A DNA stretch of 64,000 bases, from assembly GCF_003751385.1 (NCBI RefSeq), contig NZ_RJVA01000014.1, positions 141,530 through 205,529 on the forward strand, written 5' to 3'. The position numbers were made by a program, and so were the translations under genes. This document shows, piece by piece, positions 44,919 through 54,435 of the stretch (position 1 is the stretch's first letter; every line of letters starts with the position of its first letter). This stretch comes from Desulfosoma caldarium. Its GTDB lineage: Bacteria; Desulfobacterota; Syntrophobacteria; Syntrophobacterales; DSM-9756. The notes under the pieces were generated by a model, which worked only from the letters and a program-made list of their open reading frames with translations, searched no databases and was not told the DNA's origin.

Positions 44919-46874
44919 GTGGAACGAAATTTTGACCCCAAACAAGTGTCCATTAAGATCGATACCCCTTTGCTGCAAACCATAGACTCGCCGGCGGACC
45001 TCAAGCGGCTGTCTATCAAGGAACTGGAAACCCTTGCCGAAGAAATTCGCCGGGTGATCATTCAGACCACCGCGTGCACCGGAGGCCACGTGGCCCCGAA
45101 CCTCGGTGTGGTGGAACTGACCTTGGCCCTTCACTATGTGTTTGATGCGCCCACCGATCGCATCGTCTGGGATGTTGGGCATCAATGCTACACGCACAAG
45201 CTTGTCACGGGCCGGCGCGACCGCTTTCACACCCTACGCCAGTGGCAGGGCATCAGTGGATTTCCAAAGCGCGACGAGAGCCACTACGACGCCTTTGGAG
45301 CGGGCCACGCCAGCACGTCTATTTCCGCCGCTTTGGGTATGGCCAGCGCTAAGCACCTCAAAGGATGCCCGAGCCGCATCATCGCCGTCATCGGAGACGG
45401 CAGCATGACGGGGGGCATGGCCTTTGAGGCGCTCAATCACGCGGGGGACTTAGGCCGAGATCTTATCGTTGTGCTCAACGACAACGAAATGTCCATTTCT
45501 CCGAACGTGGGCGCTCTGTCTTCCTTCCTAAGCCGCAAGCTGTCCAGCCGCACGGTGATGAGCCTCAAACGGGAGGTGGAAAACACCCTCAAGGCCATTC
45601 CCGGCGTAGGATCCAATATCGTTCAGCTGCTCAAAAAAAGCGAAGAATCCTTCCTGTCGTTTTTCACGCCCGGCATGCTCTTTCAAGCGTTGCGTTTTCA
45701 ATACATTGGCCCCATCAAGGGCCATCGGCTGGACCGGCTCATCGAAACCTTTAAAACCGCAAAATCCCTCAAGGGTCCCGTGCTCATTCACGTGGGGACC
45801 GTCAAAGGCAAAGGATATGAACCTGCGGAACGTGACCCGGCTCGGTTTCACGGCATCGGGTGTTTTGACCCCAAGACGGGGGAAACCAGGAAAGAAAACG
45901 TACCGTCCTACACGGCCGTCTTTGGCCGATGCCTTACAGAACTGGCCGAAAAGGATCCGCGCATCGTGGCCATCACTGCGGCCATGCCGCAAGGCACCGG
46001 GTTGGACGTTTTCGCGCAGGTCTATCCCAAGCGCTTCTTTGATGTGGGAATCGCCGAACAGCACGCCGTGACCTTTGCCGCCGGGCTCGCCGCCGAAGGG
46101 TATCGCCCGGTGGTGGCCGTGTATTCCACCTTTTTGCAGCGTGCCTACGACCAGATCGTTCATGACGTGTGCTTGCAAAAGCTTCCGGTCATTTTTGCCA
46201 TGGATCGAGGCGGCCTTGTGGGCGAAGACGGCCCGACCCATCACGGCGTATTCGATATGGCCTACCTTCGACACATTCCTAACATGGTGGTCATGGCACC
46301 CAAGGATGAAAACGAGCTACGCCACATGCTCAAGACGGCCGTGCTGCAGCAGGGCCCCATTGCGCTCCGGTACCCTCGAGGCCAAGGTGTGGGCGTGCCA
46401 TTGGATCCCGAACCGCATGCTCTTCCCATTGGAGTGGCGGAACTGCTTCGAGAGGGCGACCACGTGACACTTGTGGCCGTGGGAGCGATGGTCATGGAAG
46501 CCGTGGCGGCGGCCGAAATCCTTGCCCGTGAGGGCATCGAGGCGACGGTGATCAACGCGCGGTTCGTCAAGCCTCTGGACGTGCACCTTATCGGCCAATG
46601 GGCATCCAAGACGCCCTTGCTGGTCACGGTGGAAGAAAACGTGCGCCAGGGTGGTTTCGGAAGCGCCGTCTTGGAAGCGCTCAGCGAGGAAGGCCTGCTG
46701 CCTCGGCGCGTGCTTCGCCTTGGTATTCCCGATACCTTTATTCCGCATGGCCATTTGAAAAAGCTGCGCCGAGAATTAGGATTGGACGCAGAAGGCATCG
46801 CTCACAGCGTTCGACACGCCTTGGTTGCCACACTACCCGCGATCCATGAAGCCCCGGTACGAGCGATTAGATAA
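44919..46874 (+). CDS. dxs: 1-deoxy-D-xylulose-5-phosphate synthase
   Basis: A thiamine-diphosphate enzyme of about 651 aa making DXP from pyruvate and glyceraldehyde 3-phosphate, the first step of the MEP pathway. Visible are [54 protein letters not shown] with the ThDP/Mg2+ GDG-x-N motif completed by [25 protein letters not shown] and [20 protein letters not shown] 44919 has AAGGAG 12 bases upstream. TTG 44898 in the same frame is an alternative (658 aa). The 3' end overlaps tlyA by 29 bases. Confidence 0.94.
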   Translation: MERNFDPKQVSIKIDTPLLQTIDSPADLKRLSIKELETLAEEIRRVIIQTTACTGGHVAPNLGVVELTLALHYVFDAPTDRIVWDVGHQCYTHKLVTGRRDRFHTLRQWQGISGFPKRDESHYDAFGAGHASTSISAALGMASAKHLKGCPSRIIAVIGDGSMTGGMAFEALNHAGDLGRDLIVVLNDNEMSISPNVGALSSFLSRKLSSRTVMSLKREVENTLKAIPGVGSNIVQLLKKSEESFLSFFTPGMLFQALRFQYIGPIKGHRLDRLIETFKTAKSLKGPVLIHVGTVKGKGYEPAERDPARFHGIGCFDPKTGETRKENVPSYTAVFGRCLTELAEKDPRIVAITAAMPQGTGLDVFAQVYPKRFFDVGIAEQHAVTFAAGLAAEGYRPVVAVYSTFLQRAYDQIVHDVCLQKLPVIFAMDRGGLVGEDGPTHHGVFDMAYLRHIPNMVVMAPKDENELRHMLKTAVLQQGPIALRYPRGQGVGVPLDPEPHALPIGVAELLREGDHVTLVAVGAMVMEAVAAAEILAREGIEATVINARFVKPLDVHLIGQWASKTPLLVTVEENVRQGGFGSAVLEALSEEGLLPRRVLRLGIPDTFIPHGHLKKLRRELGLDAEGIAHSVRHALVATLPAIHEAPVRAIR

Positions 46875-47640
46875 AATTTTGGTGCAACGGGGCCTGGTTC
46901 CCAGCCGAGAAAAGGCTCGAGGGCTTATTCTGGCTGGGTGTGTGCGGGTGGATGGCCACACCGTCACTCAATGCGGGCGAAAGATTCCAGAAAACGCCGA
47001 CGTTCAGGTTCATGGGCAGGACCATCCTTACGTGAGCCGAGGCGGTATCAAGTTGGCCCATGCGTTGGATCATTTCAACCTGAATGTGGCCGGTTTAGTG
47101 GTCATGGACGTGGGTGCTTCCACAGGAGGCTTTACGGACTGTCTGCTGCAACGGGGTGCCCTCAAGGTGTACGCCGTGGATGTGGGCTACGGCCAGTTGG
47201 CCTGGAAGCTGCGCCAGGATCCTCGAGTCGTCGTTTTGGAACGCTGCAACATCCGGCATCTGAACCCATCCGCCATACCGGAACCGCTGGATGGCGCCGT
47301 CGTTGATGTGTCTTTTATTTCACTGAAGCAGGTTCTTCCCAAAGTCGTGACGTTTTTGAAACCCGAATCATTTCTCGTGGCCCTCGTCAAACCTCAATTT
47401 GAAGCGGGTCGTGAACACGTGAACAAAGGCGGTGTGGTCAAGGACGCAACGGTCCATCAAGCCGTGTGCCAAGCGGTGGCTAACACCGTTGAATCCTTGG
47501 CATTCCAAATCCTCGGGATCATTCCTTCTCCGATTTTGGGGCCTAAAGGAAATCGAGAGTTTCTTCTGGCCGCAATACATTCGCCCCCAGCTCAGAGCCC
47601 TGTCGACCACACAGGCCAATTCACTGCAGATGGGCCATGA
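46846..47640 (+). CDS. tlyA: TlyA-family rRNA methyltransferase
   Basis: A 264-aa protein with an N-terminal S4 RNA-binding domain ([20 protein letters not shown], then [10 protein letters not shown]) and an FtsJ-like methyltransferase domain ([53 protein letters not shown] and [20 protein letters not shown]). TlyA 2'-O-methylates cytidines in 16S and 23S rRNA. The ATG at 46846 is inside the end of dxs, with no separate ribosome-binding site, so coupling is likely. Its stop overlaps the rlmH start (ATGA). Confidence 0.9.
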   Translation: MKPRYERLDKILVQRGLVPSREKARGLILAGCVRVDGHTVTQCGRKIPENADVQVHGQDHPYVSRGGIKLAHALDHFNLNVAGLVVMDVGASTGGFTDCLLQRGALKVYAVDVGYGQLAWKLRQDPRVVVLERCNIRHLNPSAIPEPLDGAVVDVSFISLKQVLPKVVTFLKPESFLVALVKPQFEAGREHVNKGGVVKDATVHQAVCQAVANTVESLAFQILGIIPSPILGPKGNREFLLAAIHSPPAQSPVDHTGQFTADGP

Positions 47641-48107
47641 AAATTCATTTCGTCTTTGTGGGAAAAACCGTTTTTCCGGAAATGCAACGGGGTATCGACC
47701 GGTACCTGAAAAGGCTCGATCATTACGTGCGAGTGGAAGTGCATGTGGTGAGGGCCGAACGGGTCGGCCCCAAGGCCGACGAAAAGATGGTGCTGGAAAA
47801 AGAAGGGCGCCGCATCGTCAATCTGGTTTCAGGGCGCGGCGTCCTCATCGTCTGGGACGAAAAGGGCACGGCCTTGACTTCCCAAGAATACGCCCATGTC
47901 CTTCAGCGCCTGCACCATGGTGGACACGATGTGTGGATGATTCTGGGAGGGCCCTTGGGGCTATCCCATGAGGTCAAGCGAACGGCCCATCACGTGTTTT
48001 CTCTATCCGCCATGACCTTTCCTCACGACCTGGCGCGACTCATGGTGGCTGAACAAACCTATCGAGCCCTAACCATTCTTCGCGGTGAACCCTACCATAA
48101 ATCGTGA
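47637..48107 (+). CDS. rlmH: 23S rRNA pseudouridine1915 N3-methyltransferase
   Basis: A 156-aa SPOUT methyltransferase. The knot region is VWMILGGPLGLSHEVKRTAH, and the C-terminal signature is MTFPHDLARLMVAEQTYRA with LRGEPYHKS. These are the SAM-binding and catalytic segments of RlmH/YbeA, which methylates a pseudouridine in helix 69 of the large ribosomal subunit. Its ATG overlaps the tlyA stop, so both rRNA methylases are co-translated. Confidence 0.95.
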   Translation: MKIHFVFVGKTVFPEMQRGIDRYLKRLDHYVRVEVHVVRAERVGPKADEKMVLEKEGRRIVNLVSGRGVLIVWDEKGTALTSQEYAHVLQRLHHGGHDVWMILGGPLGLSHEVKRTAHHVFSLSAMTFPHDLARLMVAEQTYRALTILRGEPYHKS

Positions 48108-48197
48108 AGCATCATAAGGCGCCGCAGGTCGTCCATTCAAAAACGTGCGAGCCGAAACGCCGAGGGAAACCGTCGGTTCGGCCCGCAAGGATGAATT

Positions 48198-48416
48198 TCA
48201 AACGGCAATGACTTCCGTCACAGACGGCACTTCCTGCCTGATGATTCTTTCCACGCCCGCCTTGAGCGTCATCTGGCTCATGGGGCACCCGTGGCAAGCT
48301 CCCGTGAGCCGAACCTTCACCACCGACCCTTCCACATCCACAAGCTCCACGTTGCCGCCGTCTCTTTGCAACATCGGGCGAATTTTGGCCAAAGCCTTTT
48401 CAACCTGATCGCGCAT
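48198..48416 (-). CDS. Nfu-type iron-sulfur scaffold protein (NifU C-terminal domain)
   Basis: A 72-aa protein consisting only of the NifU-like C-terminal domain: MLQRDGGNVELVDVEGSVV, then RLTGACHGCPMSQMTLKAGV, with Cys41 and Cys44 in the C-x-x-C that holds a labile 4Fe-4S cluster for transfer to apo-proteins. AGGAAGGAG lies 7 bases before the ATG at 48416. It is transcribed towards rlmH and shares the 217-base divergent region with hpt. Confidence 0.92.
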   Translation of the reverse strand: MRDQVEKALAKIRPMLQRDGGNVELVDVEGSVVKVRLTGACHGCPMSQMTLKAGVERIIRQEVPSVTEVIAV

Positions 48417-48453
48417 AAGATCTCCTTCCTTTTTTCAAGATGAGCTTCATGCC

Positions 48454-48483
48454 ATTATTAAGACTTCCGTGCGAACAACGCAA
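48454..48483 (-). promoter_or_regulatory. Possible promoter of the Nfu gene
   Basis: On the minus strand TTGCGT (48483-48478) and AATAAT (48459-48454) are 18 bases apart. The -10 matches the consensus at 5 of 6 positions, but the -35 is weak. Position, 38 bases before the start codon, is suitable. Prediction by eye only. Confidence 0.35.
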
Positions 48484-48633
48484 ACTCAAAAAGGGTTTAA
48501 CGCCGTTTTTTGTATTGTGAATGGTTTTAAAGAGTTAGGAAAACACAGCGATTGACCTTTGTTTTTTTTTCCGCTAGGTTAAAAGACGTACGATGTCAAG
48601 GACGCCTACGAAGGTTCTCGGGAAAGGACGCGC

Positions 48634-49188
48634 ATGAATGCTCACAGGCTGGTGCTCAAGATTTCTAAGGATGAGATACAGAACCGAGTCCGTGCCCTGG
48701 CCGCTCAAATCGCCAGCGACTATCAAGGCAAAGACCTTGTGATGGTGGGCGTCCTTAAGGGGGCTTTTATCTTCCTCGCGGATCTGATCCGCTCCCTGGA
48801 TATGCCCGTGGAAGTGGATTTTATTCGCATCGCCAGCTATGGTACGTCCACGGAATCTTCCGGCGGGATCACTTTGTCCAAAGATTTGGAATGTTCCATC
48901 GACGGCCGTGACGTGCTCGTGGTGGAAGACATTGTGGATACGGGCCTGACCATGCGATGGCTCATGGGGCACCTGCAACGTCGCAACCCTCGCACGGTCA
49001 AAATCTGTGCCCTGATTGACAAGTATGAAAGGCGTGCCGTGGAAATGCCCGTGCACTACGCAGGCTTTCGCATTCCATCGGGTTTCGTCGTGGGCTACGG
49101 TTTGGATTTCGCCGAAAAATACCGGGGACTTCAAGGCATCTACGAGGTGGCGTTTGACGCCATGGTCGAGGGCAGTCATGCTGGTTAG
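48634..49188 (+). CDS. hpt: Hypoxanthine phosphoribosyltransferase
   Basis: A 184-aa type I phosphoribosyltransferase. The PRPP-binding signature is DVLVVEDIVDTGLTMRWLM, and the substrate-specificity segments are VGVLKGAFIFLADLIRSLDM and VGYGLDFAEKYRGLQGIYE. It salvages hypoxanthine and guanine to IMP and GMP. AAAGGA lies 7 bases before the ATG. It overlaps the following zinc-ribbon gene by 11 bases. Confidence 0.93.
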   Translation: MNAHRLVLKISKDEIQNRVRALAAQIASDYQGKDLVMVGVLKGAFIFLADLIRSLDMPVEVDFIRIASYGTSTESSGGITLSKDLECSIDGRDVLVVEDIVDTGLTMRWLMGHLQRRNPRTVKICALIDKYERRAVEMPVHYAGFRIPSGFVVGYGLDFAEKYRGLQGIYEVAFDAMVEGSHAG

Positions 49189-49996
49189 CTGTGAATTGTG
49201 CGGAACCAAGTACCGTGTGGATCCCAAGAGGCTTCACAAGGACAAGGTTAAAGCTCGCTGTAGCCGTTGCGGACACACTTTTGTGGTTCGGCGCCCCGAA
49301 GAGCCCGAACCGGATGATTTTGACCCGTCGCTCATGGCTGAAGAGGAAACAAGGCCTTCGGAACATGAGGACGAGGAGCAGCACGACGCCGATGCGGCCA
49401 TCCCTGTGACTCGGCCCGCACCACAAGTTCTTCGGCCTTTCACGCCCCGGGAACGCTCTGCGTCCAAACGCGGCATCCTCTTTGCCGTTCTCACCATTGT
49501 TCTGCTGGCCGTGGCCGCGGCGACCTATTACTTGTATTCGAAGGGTTTGATCCTTCAAGAAAAGGACAAGGTCGAACCGAGCGCCGTGACGTCGACGGGA
49601 ATGCCTCAGGTCACCATTGATCCGGACATTCGCGCCTATTTTCTGGAAAACATGTCGGCAGGCCAAATCTTCGTGGTGGAAGGCAAAGCGGTCAATGAAT
49701 CGGGAGGCCCGGTGAGTTTTGTCCTCGTGGAGGGCAAGCTTTACACCACGGAAAAACAACCGGCTCAAATCCAGAAAGCCTATTGCGGCAACATCATGTC
49801 CCGGGAAGAACTCATGCGCCTGGACATGACACAGATTCAAAATGTCATGATGAATCGAGAAGGCAAAGATTTAAGCAACGTTCATATTCCGTCCATGGGC
49901 AAGGTGCCTTTCATGATTGTTTTTTATAACTTGCCCGAATTGAGCCTCCTGTCAGACTACAGCGTCGAAGTGACTAACGCTCTGGCGGAAAAATAA
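49178..49996 (+). CDS. Zinc-ribbon (MJ0042-type) single-pass membrane protein with DUF3426-like domain
   Basis: A 272-aa protein. Residues 1-38 form a zinc ribbon with CELCGTKYRV and CSRCGHTFVV (Cys5, 8, 28 and 31). An acidic, disordered linker (EEETRPSEHEDEEQHDAD) follows. The transmembrane helix is near residues 98-119 (GILFAVLTIVLLAVAAATYY), and the C-terminal domain (MSAGQIFVVEGKAVNESGGP) resembles DUF3426. The cytosolic N-terminus and periplasmic C-terminus are inferred. ATG 49178 has GAGGG 6 bases upstream inside hpt. Function unknown; such proteins often sit beside serS or hpt in deltaproteobacteria. Confidence 0.85.
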   Translation: MLVSCELCGTKYRVDPKRLHKDKVKARCSRCGHTFVVRRPEEPEPDDFDPSLMAEEETRPSEHEDEEQHDADAAIPVTRPAPQVLRPFTPRERSASKRGILFAVLTIVLLAVAAATYYLYSKGLILQEKDKVEPSAVTSTGMPQVTIDPDIRAYFLENMSAGQIFVVEGKAVNESGGPVSFVLVEGKLYTTEKQPAQIQKAYCGNIMSREELMRLDMTQIQNVMMNREGKDLSNVHIPSMGKVPFMIVFYNLPELSLLSDYSVEVTNALAEK

Positions 49997-51298
<1,302 letters not shown>

Positions 51299-51332
51299 CG
51301 CATAAAGAAATTTCACCTAAGGAGCCACAGCG

Positions 51333-51611
51333 ATGACCAAGAGTCAACTCATCGAAGCCCTGGCCAGGGCCGAAGGCATCACATTGAAAGCGGCCGAAGT
51401 GGCCGTCAATGTCACGTTCGAAAGCATGGAAAAGGCCCTCATTCAAGGAGATCGCGTAGAAATTCGAGGTTTTGGCAGTTTCAAGGTCAAAAACTACGAC
51501 GGCTACAAGGGCCGAAACCCCAAGACAGGGGAACTCATCGAAGTGCGCCCCAAGCGGCTTCCGTTTTTCAAAGTCGGCAAGGAACTGAAAGAAAGAGTGG
51601 ACAAACGATAA
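51333..51611 (+). CDS. HU/IHF-family DNA-binding protein
   Basis: A 92-aa histone-like protein. MTKSQLIEALARAEGITLKA opens the dimerising helices. VEIRGFGSFKVKNYDGYKGR and NPKTGELIEVRPKRLPFFKV form the DNA-wrapping arm with the conserved proline that intercalates. The start has AAGGAG 10 bases upstream. The ending is basic (KELKERVDKR). HU and the IHF subunits are too similar to separate with confidence here. Confidence 0.94.
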   Translation: MTKSQLIEALARAEGITLKAAEVAVNVTFESMEKALIQGDRVEIRGFGSFKVKNYDGYKGRNPKTGELIEVRPKRLPFFKVGKELKERVDKR

Positions 51612-51708
51612 CCTCCTGAGCATCTCTTGAAACCATTGATGATCCCCGCGGTCCACGCAATGGCTTTCCCCCAACTGCACTAAGCCGTTGCTGAAGGAGG
51701 CAAATAGA

Positions 51709-51738
51709 GCGCCCGCATCAAGCGGGTGCCGATTTTTT
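51709..51738 (+). terminator. Intrinsic terminator after serS and the HU gene
   Basis: GCGCCCGC at 51709-51716 and GCGGGTGC at 51722-51729 form an 8-bp stem with one G-T pair and a 5-base loop, followed by CGA and six T. It ends the rightward unit. The convergent GT9 gene ends just beyond it. Confidence 0.8.
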
Positions 51739-51741
51739 CGC

Positions 51742-52728
51742 CTAGATGCCCATGACCATTTGAAGGCACCGCAGCACGTCGGCGCCCACTTTGCCTTCGG
51801 GGTCTTTTTCGTCGCGGAAGACCTCCTGAGGAGTCCAAGAGTCCTGGTAAATCCACACGTGATTTCCCTGTGGCGCCCACACTGCGGGGTTGGTCGGGCC
51901 AAAGATCACCAGAGAGGGCACGTCCATGGCCGCGGCCACATGAGAAACGCCGGAATCAACGCCCACAAAAAAGCGCGCTCCACGCAGCAAAGCCGTCAAC
52001 TTCCTTAAGTCACGGCTGCGATACACGGGCCATCCCCAGGTTCTGGAAAACGCGTCCACGCAAGGCATGAGCCTTTCATCGGCCGGACCCATCAACAAAA
52101 CCATGGGCGCGCCGAAAAAGCCCGAGCTGACTTCTATTAAGCTTCGCCAGCGGGATATGGGCCAGACTTTTCGAAGCCCACCACTTCCCATGTGCACCAC
52201 GCCGTAGCCCTTGCACGGAACATTCTTCTGACCGAGCCACGCCGCCACATCCTTCGTCGCCTCAGGATCGGCAGCCAGCTTTGGCCGCCGTTTCGGCAGC
52301 GCCAGCCCTAAAGCGGTCATCTGCTGCACCATAAATTCCGTGACCGGCAAAGTGGGCGACGAGTCGGGAAAGGATTGCAGCCAATAAACGGGGCAGGTTA
52401 GGCGTTCCTTCAATCGATCCACGATGGGCAGCGCCCCCTTTTGTCCCACCCAAAAAAAGGCCTGACATCGGCGCAAGGCTTCCGGAACCGGAACGGATGC
52501 CCAGGCGTCGTCAACAAAAAGAGCTTGCCAAAAGGGCCCGTCACAGGAGGCCAGAGCGCTACAATACGGCTTGCCATACAGAAGGTCTTTGTAGGCCGGC
52601 ACCGTCCAGAGAAACAGGGGCACGCGAGGAAACACTTCCTGAAAGGCATCCAAGACGGGGGTAAATAGCACAAAATCTCCCAGAGCCCCCTGATGCCAAA
52701 ATCCCACTGGCAAAGATTCTCGAACCAT
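51742..52728 (-). CDS. GT9 heptosyltransferase-family glycosyltransferase
   Basis: A 328-aa GT-B protein of the ADP-heptose:LPS transferase family. It shows WHQGALGDFVLFTPVLDAF (acceptor loop), YGVVHMGSGGLRKVWPISRW, FVGVDSGVSHVAAAMDVPSL and VIFGPTNPAVWAPQG (nucleotide-sugar site). I start at ATG 52728, where AAGGA lies 7 bases upstream; ATG 52734 would be too close to it. It probably adds a heptose or similar residue to the LPS inner core, which confirms a Gram-negative outer membrane. Confidence 0.88.
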   Translation of the reverse strand: MVRESLPVGFWHQGALGDFVLFTPVLDAFQEVFPRVPLFLWTVPAYKDLLYGKPYCSALASCDGPFWQALFVDDAWASVPVPEALRRCQAFFWVGQKGALPIVDRLKERLTCPVYWLQSFPDSSPTLPVTEFMVQQMTALGLALPKRRPKLAADPEATKDVAAWLGQKNVPCKGYGVVHMGSGGLRKVWPISRWRSLIEVSSGFFGAPMVLLMGPADERLMPCVDAFSRTWGWPVYRSRDLRKLTALLRGARFFVGVDSGVSHVAAAMDVPSLVIFGPTNPAVWAPQGNHVWIYQDSWTPQEVFRDEKDPEGKVGADVLRCLQMVMGI

Positions 52729-52865
52729 TTGCATTTCCTTGGGTATGGACCTTTTTCGCGACCTATTTTAGGCTTCATCGCATCAAGGTAAACGAGGACG
52801 GCAGAAAAAAACCCGCTCTGAAGCCGGATTTGGCCCGTTTTTCTGTGCCCATGGATCGGGGTATC

Positions 52866-54245
52866 ATGAGTCTGTCAAAAGGTCTGCCACCGCACATGCG
52901 ACACCATCGCCAACAGTTGATTCCCGGCTGGCGACAAGACCGCATCAGCCACGCCCGGCTGGGAATCGTCGGAGACGGGCCCTACCCGGCGTCATTTTTT
53001 CTTGCCGCGGCGTCGGCTCTCGGGGCGAGGCGCTTTCTCATCATCTGCCCGGAACTTCACGAGCCCTTTGTGACCTTGGCTCAAACCTTGGAACCCGCCG
53101 TGGAATGGATTCACCTTCGGGGGTGGCTCACCCACCCCGCCCCGGCCGCCTTGTTGACCCCATGTTCGGCACTTGTGGACTTTTCCCAACTGGGACTCAC
53201 CAACAAGATTCTTTTCAATACCGCTCGGCAACACTGCATTCCGCTCATCACCGTGCGATTCTTGAACGCCCCATGCAAGAGCGGCTTTCGCTTTTGGAGC
53301 TACAGCCCCGGCAACGAAACGGCCTTGATCCATGCCATGGTTTCGGAGCGCTCCCTTTCGGCAAAAGCTTGGCAGGATGCGGCCACGGCCATGGCTGCCG
53401 CGGGCTTGGCCCTGGAAGAAATCAAACGGGTGCTTTTCGGGCAACCCCACACTACTGTACCCGTAGACTATGTGCGACCGAATCCTCGAACTTCCTTTGA
53501 CAATTTTCGAGTCGCCGTGGTGGGGGCCGGAGCCCTGGGAAATTTCGCTGCAGCCACCCTGGCCCTGTGCGGATGCCGACATCTCACCCTATTTGATGCC
53601 GATCGGGTGGATGTCACCAATTTGAATCGTCAAATCTTTTTCGCTCGCGACGTCGGATCCCCAAAGGCTCCCGCCTTGGCCCATCGGCTGAACACCTTCT
53701 TTGCCGTACAGGCTCAAGGCATTCCGCAGGCCGTGGACGACTATACGGATCTTTCGCCCTTTGATGCCATCCTGGATTGCGTGGACAACTTCGAGACGCG
53801 AAGGCTTTTGAGTCTGAGGGCTCAGCAAGAAGGCAAAATCCTCATCTCCGGTGGAACCGGCCCGGACAGGGGCCAGGTGGTGGCTTACCATCCTCACCAC
53901 AGCCGGCACACACCGGCACAGCTTCTGGGTCTGGATAGAATTCTTTCTAGACGGCAAAGAGAAGGGGGAAAAGCGACGTCCCATAAAAGGCTTGTCAAGG
54001 AGCGCGCCGTCCACCATGACACGCGGTGGAAGCCCCCTTTGGAAAACACTGCGAAAGAAGGCGCCTCCTGCCTCCTTCAAGCGGATCCATCGGTGGTCAT
54101 GAGCAACCAGATCATGGGAGCCTTGATGGCCGATGCGTTGCGTCGCATCCTTTCCGGAGAACCCCCAGGGCTCATCTTTTACGAATCCATGGAACTCCAC
54201 GGCGTTCGGCTCATGAGCGTCACCGACACGGAAGCGCAACTATGA
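52866..54245 (+). CDS. Two-domain ThiF/E1-like adenylyltransferase
   Basis: A 459-aa protein. The C-terminal half is a working-looking ThiF/MoeB domain: VAVVGAGALGNFAAATLALC (ATP loop, about 217-236), TLFDADRVDVTNLNRQIFF (R255 and neighbours), the later Lys in GSPKAPALAHRLN, and ILDCVDNFETRRLL. The C-x-x-C zinc pairs of MoeB/ThiF are missing, though a single Cys402 sits in EGASCLLQADPSVVMSN. The N-terminal half resembles a degenerate first E1 domain: HHRQQLIPGWRQDRI, then LGIVGDGPYPASFF, where the glycine loop is destroyed. This is the inactive-plus-active layout of eukaryotic E1 enzymes. No ubiquitin-like or MoaD-like gene is adjacent. Confidence 0.75.
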   Translation: MSLSKGLPPHMRHHRQQLIPGWRQDRISHARLGIVGDGPYPASFFLAAASALGARRFLIICPELHEPFVTLAQTLEPAVEWIHLRGWLTHPAPAALLTPCSALVDFSQLGLTNKILFNTARQHCIPLITVRFLNAPCKSGFRFWSYSPGNETALIHAMVSERSLSAKAWQDAATAMAAAGLALEEIKRVLFGQPHTTVPVDYVRPNPRTSFDNFRVAVVGAGALGNFAAATLALCGCRHLTLFDADRVDVTNLNRQIFFARDVGSPKAPALAHRLNTFFAVQAQGIPQAVDDYTDLSPFDAILDCVDNFETRRLLSLRAQQEGKILISGGTGPDRGQVVAYHPHHSRHTPAQLLGLDRILSRRQREGGKATSHKRLVKERAVHHDTRWKPPLENTAKEGASCLLQADPSVVMSNQIMGALMADALRRILSGEPPGLIFYESMELHGVRLMSVTDTEAQL

Positions 54246-54435
54246 ACAATGCCCTGTGGTTCCATCGGATGCCGTGTTGGCCTCAAGTTGGTCCGGCAGA
54301 GGCTGGCCCATACACAATCCGCTCAATTTTATGACTTGGGGGCGGCCCCCCTCGGAACCACCCCCATGAACACCCTCTCCCAGCCCCTCCTGCCGGATCG
54401 GGTCAAAATCTCATTAAAACATGAGACAATAATTT

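Noticed and set aside
49016..49996. Longer start for the zinc-ribbon membrane protein
   Set aside because: The extension overlaps hpt and precedes the first zinc-binding Cys by more than 50 residues. ATG 49178 has a good ribosome-binding site and places the Cys at residue 5.
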